Origin: CAYLLN01 sp036496265
GTDB taxonomy: Bacteria > Planctomycetota > Planctomycetia > Pirellulales > Pirellulaceae
Assembly (NCBI GenBank): GCA_036496265.1
Contig: DASXLL010000069.1
Location: 1-8,355, forward strand
Direction: 5' to 3'
Length of the DNA: 8,355 nt
Part shown: in pieces, positions 5,925 through 8,355 of the stretch
How the letters are laid out: each line of letters starts with the position of its first letter
Position numbering within the stretch: the stretch's first letter is position 1
The notes under the pieces: model-generated
What the model was told of the DNA's origin: nothing
The model's database searches: none
What the model saw: only the letters and a program-made list of their open reading frames with translations
Translations under genes and position numbers: made by a program

Positions 5925-5960
5925 CGAATTGTATTCAGTTAGCGTCCTACTGCCGTTCAC

Positions 5961-6075
5961 TTGCCGCAACGCGGCAAAACTCGATAGCCCAGGGCAAGTG
6001 AGCGGAGCGAGCGCCGCCCTGGGTTGCATCAGAACAAGACGATCGAAAGCCCTGAAGGGGCGTCACGAAGTAGCA
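5961..6075. repeat. Composite intergenic repeat with three hairpins
   Basis: Three inverted repeats follow one another: TTGCCGC-AAC-GCGGCAA (5961-5977), AGCCCAGGGC paired with GCCCTGGGTT (5986-5995/6016-6025), and GCCCTGAAGGGGC (6049-6061). Sequences of the form AGCCCAGGGC...GCCCTGGG followed by AGCCCTGAAGGGGCG are, from memory, common interspersed repeats of planctomycete genomes. No copy elsewhere in the window confirms this. The open frame through it is therefore not treated as coding. Confidence 0.55.
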
Positions 6076-6119
6076 AACGCCATCAAGGCAAGCCAGATTC
6101 TACGCCAAAAACCGCATAC

Positions 6120-6146
6120 CTGACCACCGTAAATATCCGCTATGCT
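6120..6146 (+). promoter_or_regulatory. Possible promoter for the M28 gene
   Basis: CTGACC (6120-6125) and TATGCT (6141-6146) resemble -35 and -10 boxes, separated by 15 bases, which is shorter than ideal. The position, about 30 bases before the preferred start at 6177, is plausible. Weak evidence only. Confidence 0.2.
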
Positions 6147-6176
6147 GACGTAATCAAGAACGAAGGATTGCCTAGC

Positions 6177-7211
6177 TTGTCCGCCACCGCCAAAGCCCAT
6201 CACTCACGTCGCAGCCACGCCTCGTCGTGGCCCTATTATGCGCTCGCCGGCTTCTGCACCCTCGCACTCATCGCTCTAGCCCTTTACGGTAACGGAACCA
6301 CCGAATCGGCCCAGCGGCCAACACCATCGAAGCAAAAAACCTCCAACATCCCCTTCAACGGCGATCGGGCCTATCAATATTTGAAAGACATCTGCGCCAT
6401 CGGCCCCCGCGTCAGCGGCACCGAAGGCATGGCGCGGCAGCAGGCGTATCTCAAAGCACACTTCGAAAAACTCGGCGGCCGCGTTTCGCTCCCGGAATTC
6501 ACGGCGAGACATCCTCAGACCGGCAACCCGGTGAAGCTGGCGAATATGATCGTCGAGTGGCACCCCGACCGCAAAGAACGCGTGCTCTTTTGTGCCCACT
6601 ACGACACGCGGCCCTTCCCCGACCAGGATCCCGTCGATCGCCGCGGCCTCTTCGTCGGTGCCAACGACGGCGCCAGCGGCACGGCTGTCCTCTGCGAGTT
6701 GGGCAATGAAATGGCCCAGCTAAAAACGGGAGTCGGCGTCGATTTCATCCTCTTCGACGGCGAAGAACTCGTTTTCGACGGCAACCGCGATCCCTATTTC
6801 CTCGGCAGCGAGCATTTCGCCCGCGAATACGTCGCCCATCCGCCCCCCTATCGCTATCGCGCCGGCATTCTGCTCGACATGGTCGGCGACGCCCAACTCC
6901 AGCTCTACCGGGAAGTCAACAGCCTCCGCACGCCGCAATCCAAGCAACTGACCAACGACATCTGGAACATCGCCCGCGACCTCGGCGTCCGCGAGTTCCT
7001 CTTCGGCCAAGGCCACGAAGTCCGCGACGACCACCTCGCCCTCAACGACATCGCCAAAATCCCCACCACCGACCTCATCGACTTCGACTACCCCAACTCC
7101 CGCGGCGTCAACTACTGGCACACCACCCAAGACATCCCCGAAAAATGTTCCCCAGCCTCCCTCGCCAAAGTCGGCTGGGTGCTCAAGACGTGGCTAGAGC
7201 AGCAAAAGTAA
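6177..7211 (+). CDS. Membrane-anchored M28 metallopeptidase / glutaminyl-peptide cyclotransferase-like enzyme
   Basis: The product has 344 residues from TTG 6177, chosen for GAAGGA at 6162-6167 nine bases upstream; the frame is open back to TTG 6024, but that part lies in repeat DNA. Residues 20-38 (YYALAGFCTLALIALALYG) form one N-terminal membrane anchor, so the enzyme should face the periplasm or outside. The M28 metal-site motifs are all present: AHYDTRP (His141), GANDGASGTA (Asp164), FDGEE (Glu196/Glu197), LLDMVGD (Asp234) and NYWHT (His315). The FVGANDGASG, FFDGEE-like and RDDH (Asp284-Asp285-His286) pattern, and the D-[LV]IDFDYP...WHTTQD ending, resemble glutaminyl cyclases, which convert N-terminal Gln to pyroglutamate with one zinc. 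Ordinary aminopeptidase activity remains possible because all five M28 ligands are kept. It is divergent from DUF4254. Confidence 0.92.
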   Translation: MSATAKAHHSRRSHASSWPYYALAGFCTLALIALALYGNGTTESAQRPTPSKQKTSNIPFNGDRAYQYLKDICAIGPRVSGTEGMARQQAYLKAHFEKLGGRVSLPEFTARHPQTGNPVKLANMIVEWHPDRKERVLFCAHYDTRPFPDQDPVDRRGLFVGANDGASGTAVLCELGNEMAQLKTGVGVDFILFDGEELVFDGNRDPYFLGSEHFAREYVAHPPPYRYRAGILLDMVGDAQLQLYREVNSLRTPQSKQLTNDIWNIARDLGVREFLFGQGHEVRDDHLALNDIAKIPTTDLIDFDYPNSRGVNYWHTTQDIPEKCSPASLAKVGWVLKTWLEQQK

Positions 7212-7316
7212 GCCACCGACGCCATACACGGCTTGCTGAAGGTCGATTCCAAGCAGTTGAAGAAGCGGACGGCTAAGAAGAAGGCCGCGAAGAAGGTGAC
7301 GCGGAAGAAGGGCTAG
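7212..7316 (+). pseudogene. Lysine-rich 34-codon remnant, in frame after the M28 stop
   Basis: Directly after the TAA of the M28 gene and in the same frame, 34 codons run to TAG 7314-7316: ATDAIHGLLKVDSKQLKK followed by a RTAKKKAAKKVTRKKG-type basic tail. There is no ATG and no ribosome binding site; TTG 7233 is the only conceivable start. Lysine-alanine tails of this kind usually end larger nucleic-acid-binding or ribosome-associated proteins, so this looks like the 3' end of a lost gene joined to the M28 gene by a deletion. Alternatively it is a stop-codon readthrough extension. The parent family was not recognised. Confidence 0.45.
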
Positions 7317-7471
7317 GGGCTGTATTGCGACTGCATTTGTGACTGGGCATCTATCGCTTGCTGCCGAGTCATATGCTTGCCATCGGGTAGGCTGAGTAGG
7401 TGGTCAATCCACGAACAGCCGGCCATCGATAACATAAGGACTATCGCGACTAGAATCAGTACCGCACGCAT
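7313..7471 (-). CDS. Small lipoprotein, 52 residues
   Basis: The frame runs from ATG 7471 to TAG 7313-7315. Residues 1-18 are a lipoprotein signal (MRAVLILVAIVLMLSMAG) and Cys19 follows in MAGC, a good lipobox; the mature part is only 34 residues, SWIDHLLSLPDGK then HMTRQQAIDAQSQMQSQYSP, polar and Gln-rich at the end. No strong Shine-Dalgarno is visible before the ATG. It is convergent with the + strand genes, and its stop shares the CTAG at 7313-7316 with the lysine-rich remnant. The signal-sequence layout is unlikely by chance, but the short length and absence of a recognised family keep confidence moderate. It would be anchored in a membrane facing the periplasm. Confidence 0.6.
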   Translation of the reverse strand: MRAVLILVAIVLMLSMAGCSWIDHLLSLPDGKHMTRQQAIDAQSQMQSQYSP

Positions 7472-7647
7472 GTCTGTCTAATACAAAAACTGGGAAATTG
7501 CCGCAACGTCACCTCGGTGTGCAAAGTCGAACATCCCGAAATCTTTCCGTTTTCGACCAGATTTTGGTCCGGTTTTTTCGCGATTTCGCGATAGAGCTAT
7601 GGGAGGCATCGCCTCCGTCTAAAACGACGCTCGTTAATCGCCCAGGG

Positions 7648-7693
7648 CTCCCTTCGCCCCGGTACTCCGGGGAGAAGGGCTGGGGATGAGGGG
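7648..7693 (-). repeat. REP-like palindromic element, copy 2
   Basis: The hairpin pairs CCTTC with GAAGG and CCCCGG with CCGGGG around a TACT loop (7651-7678). It is followed on the + strand by GGGCTGGGGATGAGGGG, corresponding to GGGCCGGGGTGAGGG in copy 1 (5885-5924). Orientation is the same as copy 1, about 1.75 kb away. Confidence 0.75.
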
Positions 7694-7769
7694 TGAATCA
7701 CCTAAAACTCGCACCACTCACACGCCGTGTTCAAGCGATGCTAAACCGAATCCACACTCGAATACCACA

Positions 7770-7798
7770 GCGACTTATATCACTTTCAATATAAGCGC
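7770..7798. repeat. AT-rich hairpin
   Basis: GCG-A-CTTATAT, an eight-base loop, then ATATAAG-CGC: seven perfect pairs plus three more across a bulged A. A related AAAATATAAGCG motif recurs alone at 7885-7896. Function is unknown. Confidence 0.5.
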
Positions 7799-7911
7799 CT
7801 CCCAGCAAATATCAGTTTCCCTAAACGCCTCATGCTAAACACCTTCCACCAAATCCAGCCCCCGCCATCCCAAAAAGTTTTTCAAAATATAAGCGACTCT
7901 CCCGTCTCACC

Positions 7912-7965
7912 TTAAGCCTTCAGCCTTCGGTCTTCGGTCTGCGGTCTTAAGCCTTTGCCTTTAGC
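7912..7965. repeat. Degenerate heptad array (AGCCTTY-like)
   Basis: About seven units with a 7-base period, such as AGCCTTC, AGCCTTC, GGTCTTC, GGTCTGC, GGTCTTA, AGCCTTT, GCCTTTA. The period matches the CTGGCYA arrays near 5063 and 5249, but the unit sequence differs. Confidence 0.7.
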
Positions 7966-8075
7966 GCCGAGCTCAACTTGAGCGCCGACCCCTCAGACCC
8001 CAAATTCCTAACCCGATCAATGCCATCCACTTACAACCACCGCCGACCCTCGTCGTAATGAAAAAACTTCAAACT

Positions 8076-8355
8076 TTAGCGCGTCGCCGCCACCGCCAGC
8101 GATTCGCGAGTCGCAATTGACGACCGAACAGCGCCACTAGATTTTGCCGTCACCAGTCCCGAAAACCACGCCGCCAGTGCCGCAACCGTCTCCGGATACA
8201 CGAACGCTAGGTTGCCAATAATCATCACCAACCCAAACGTTTTCATGCCCAGGCACATGCCGATGCCCAGATGCACCCCGACCGCCATCCCAATGCAAAT
8301 CGGCCGCGTCAGCTTGGGCCAGATTAGAAAGCAGTAGAACGTCTCCCAGAAAACC
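8076..8355 (-). CDS. HTTM domain membrane protein, C-terminal part (partial)
   Basis: The frame ends at TAA 8076-8078 and runs off the right edge, so the 5' end is missing; 92 residues are visible. They read VFWETFYCFLIWPKLTRP, then two close hydrophobic helices (ICIGMAVGVHLGIGMCLGM and FGLVMIIGNLAFVYPE) and a polar tail of about 35 residues. The W-P-[KR]-LTRP loop, VHLGIGMCLGM and the FGLVM-NLAFV helix resemble the C-terminal half of HTTM proteins, multi-helix membrane proteins related to the vitamin K-dependent gamma-carboxylase and common in planctomycetes. Whether this one has any catalytic activity cannot be judged because the N-terminal active-site half is outside the window. Confidence 0.75.
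   Translation of the reverse strand, partial: VFWETFYCFLIWPKLTRPICIGMAVGVHLGIGMCLGMKTFGLVMIIGNLAFVYPETVAALAAWFSGLVTAKSSGAVRSSIATRESLAVAATR

Larger units (their letters stand above)
7472..8075. other. Repeat-rich intergenic region, no gene seen
   Basis: The region lies between the small lipoprotein gene and the HTTM gene, both on the minus strand. A 63-codon + strand frame at 7498-7689 runs through repeats and has no recognisable protein character. The stretch includes a tandem TTTCGCGA pair (7576-7591), a hairpin GGAGGC-ATC-GCCTCC (7602-7616), the second REP-like element, an AT-rich hairpin, a heptad array and a 13-base palindrome GCTCAACTTGAGC (7971-7983) flanked by AGCGCCGA direct repeats. 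Confidence 0.6.

Noticed and set aside
5883..6029. An N-terminal extension of the DUF4254 protein up to 6029.
   Set aside because: It translates repeat elements (including the REP-like palindrome) and contains none of the family's conserved residues.
6024..6176. An N-terminal extension of the M28 protein from TTG 6024.
   Set aside because: The first half lies in the composite repeat at 5961-6075, and no ribosome binding site precedes 6024, while GAAGGA precedes TTG 6177.
6720..7130. A Val- and Glu-rich 136-codon minus-strand frame.
   Set aside because: It is antisense to the M28 catalytic domain, and its strongly biased composition mirrors the + strand codon use.
7602..7616. The hairpin GGAGGC-ATC-GCCTCC as a terminator.
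   Set aside because: It has only six pairs, no T-run on either strand, and is not adjacent to a gene end.
7498..7689. A 63-codon + strand frame in the right intergenic region.
   Set aside because: It ends inside the REP-like element, shows no family features, and has no convincing start signals.

Overview
The window looks like a piece of a Planctomycetota chromosome, most likely order Pirellulales. This is inferred from the gene content: a cysteine-rich exported protein, a secreted family-43-like glycosidase, a DUF4254 protein, a glutaminyl-cyclase-like M28 enzyme and an HTTM membrane protein. The long GC-rich intergenic stretches packed with short repeats and REP-like palindromes point the same way. 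No rRNA, tRNA, CRISPR array or transposase was recognised.

Layout. 1-66 is a short 3' end on the + strand, possibly a FluC/CrcB fluoride exporter. A strong hairpin at 97-130 separates it from a convergent minus-strand gene (163-984). That gene encodes an exported protein with 57 cysteines in 273 residues, built of CNS and AAPxC repeats. After a 640-base gap come three + strand genes: a family-43-like glycoside hydrolase (1627-2754), a bestrophin-family channel (2807-3670) and an alpha-helical exported protein of unknown function (about 3800-4849). The region 4850-5273 is non-coding and repeat-rich. It holds a broken extra copy of the 3' end of the next gene, DUF4254 (5274-5882, minus). Divergent to DUF4254 is a membrane-anchored M28/glutaminyl-cyclase-like metalloenzyme (6177-7211). 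Its end is followed by an in-frame lysine-rich 34-codon remnant, convergent with a 52-residue small lipoprotein (7313-7471, minus). The region 7472-8075 is another non-coding repeat field. The window ends in the 3' part of an HTTM membrane protein (8076-8355, minus).

The genes do not form an obvious single pathway. The glycosidase and bestrophin genes are close enough (52 bases) to be co-transcribed. Most products are envelope or exported proteins. The most unusual items are the modular cysteine-rich protein, the segmental duplication that left a DUF4254 3' remnant beside the intact gene, and several cases where repeats supply gene signals: a REP-like element supplying a ribosome binding site, a heptad array supplying a stop codon, and a start codon inside the loop of a long inverted repeat. 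All family names come from reading motifs by eye; no database search was run.
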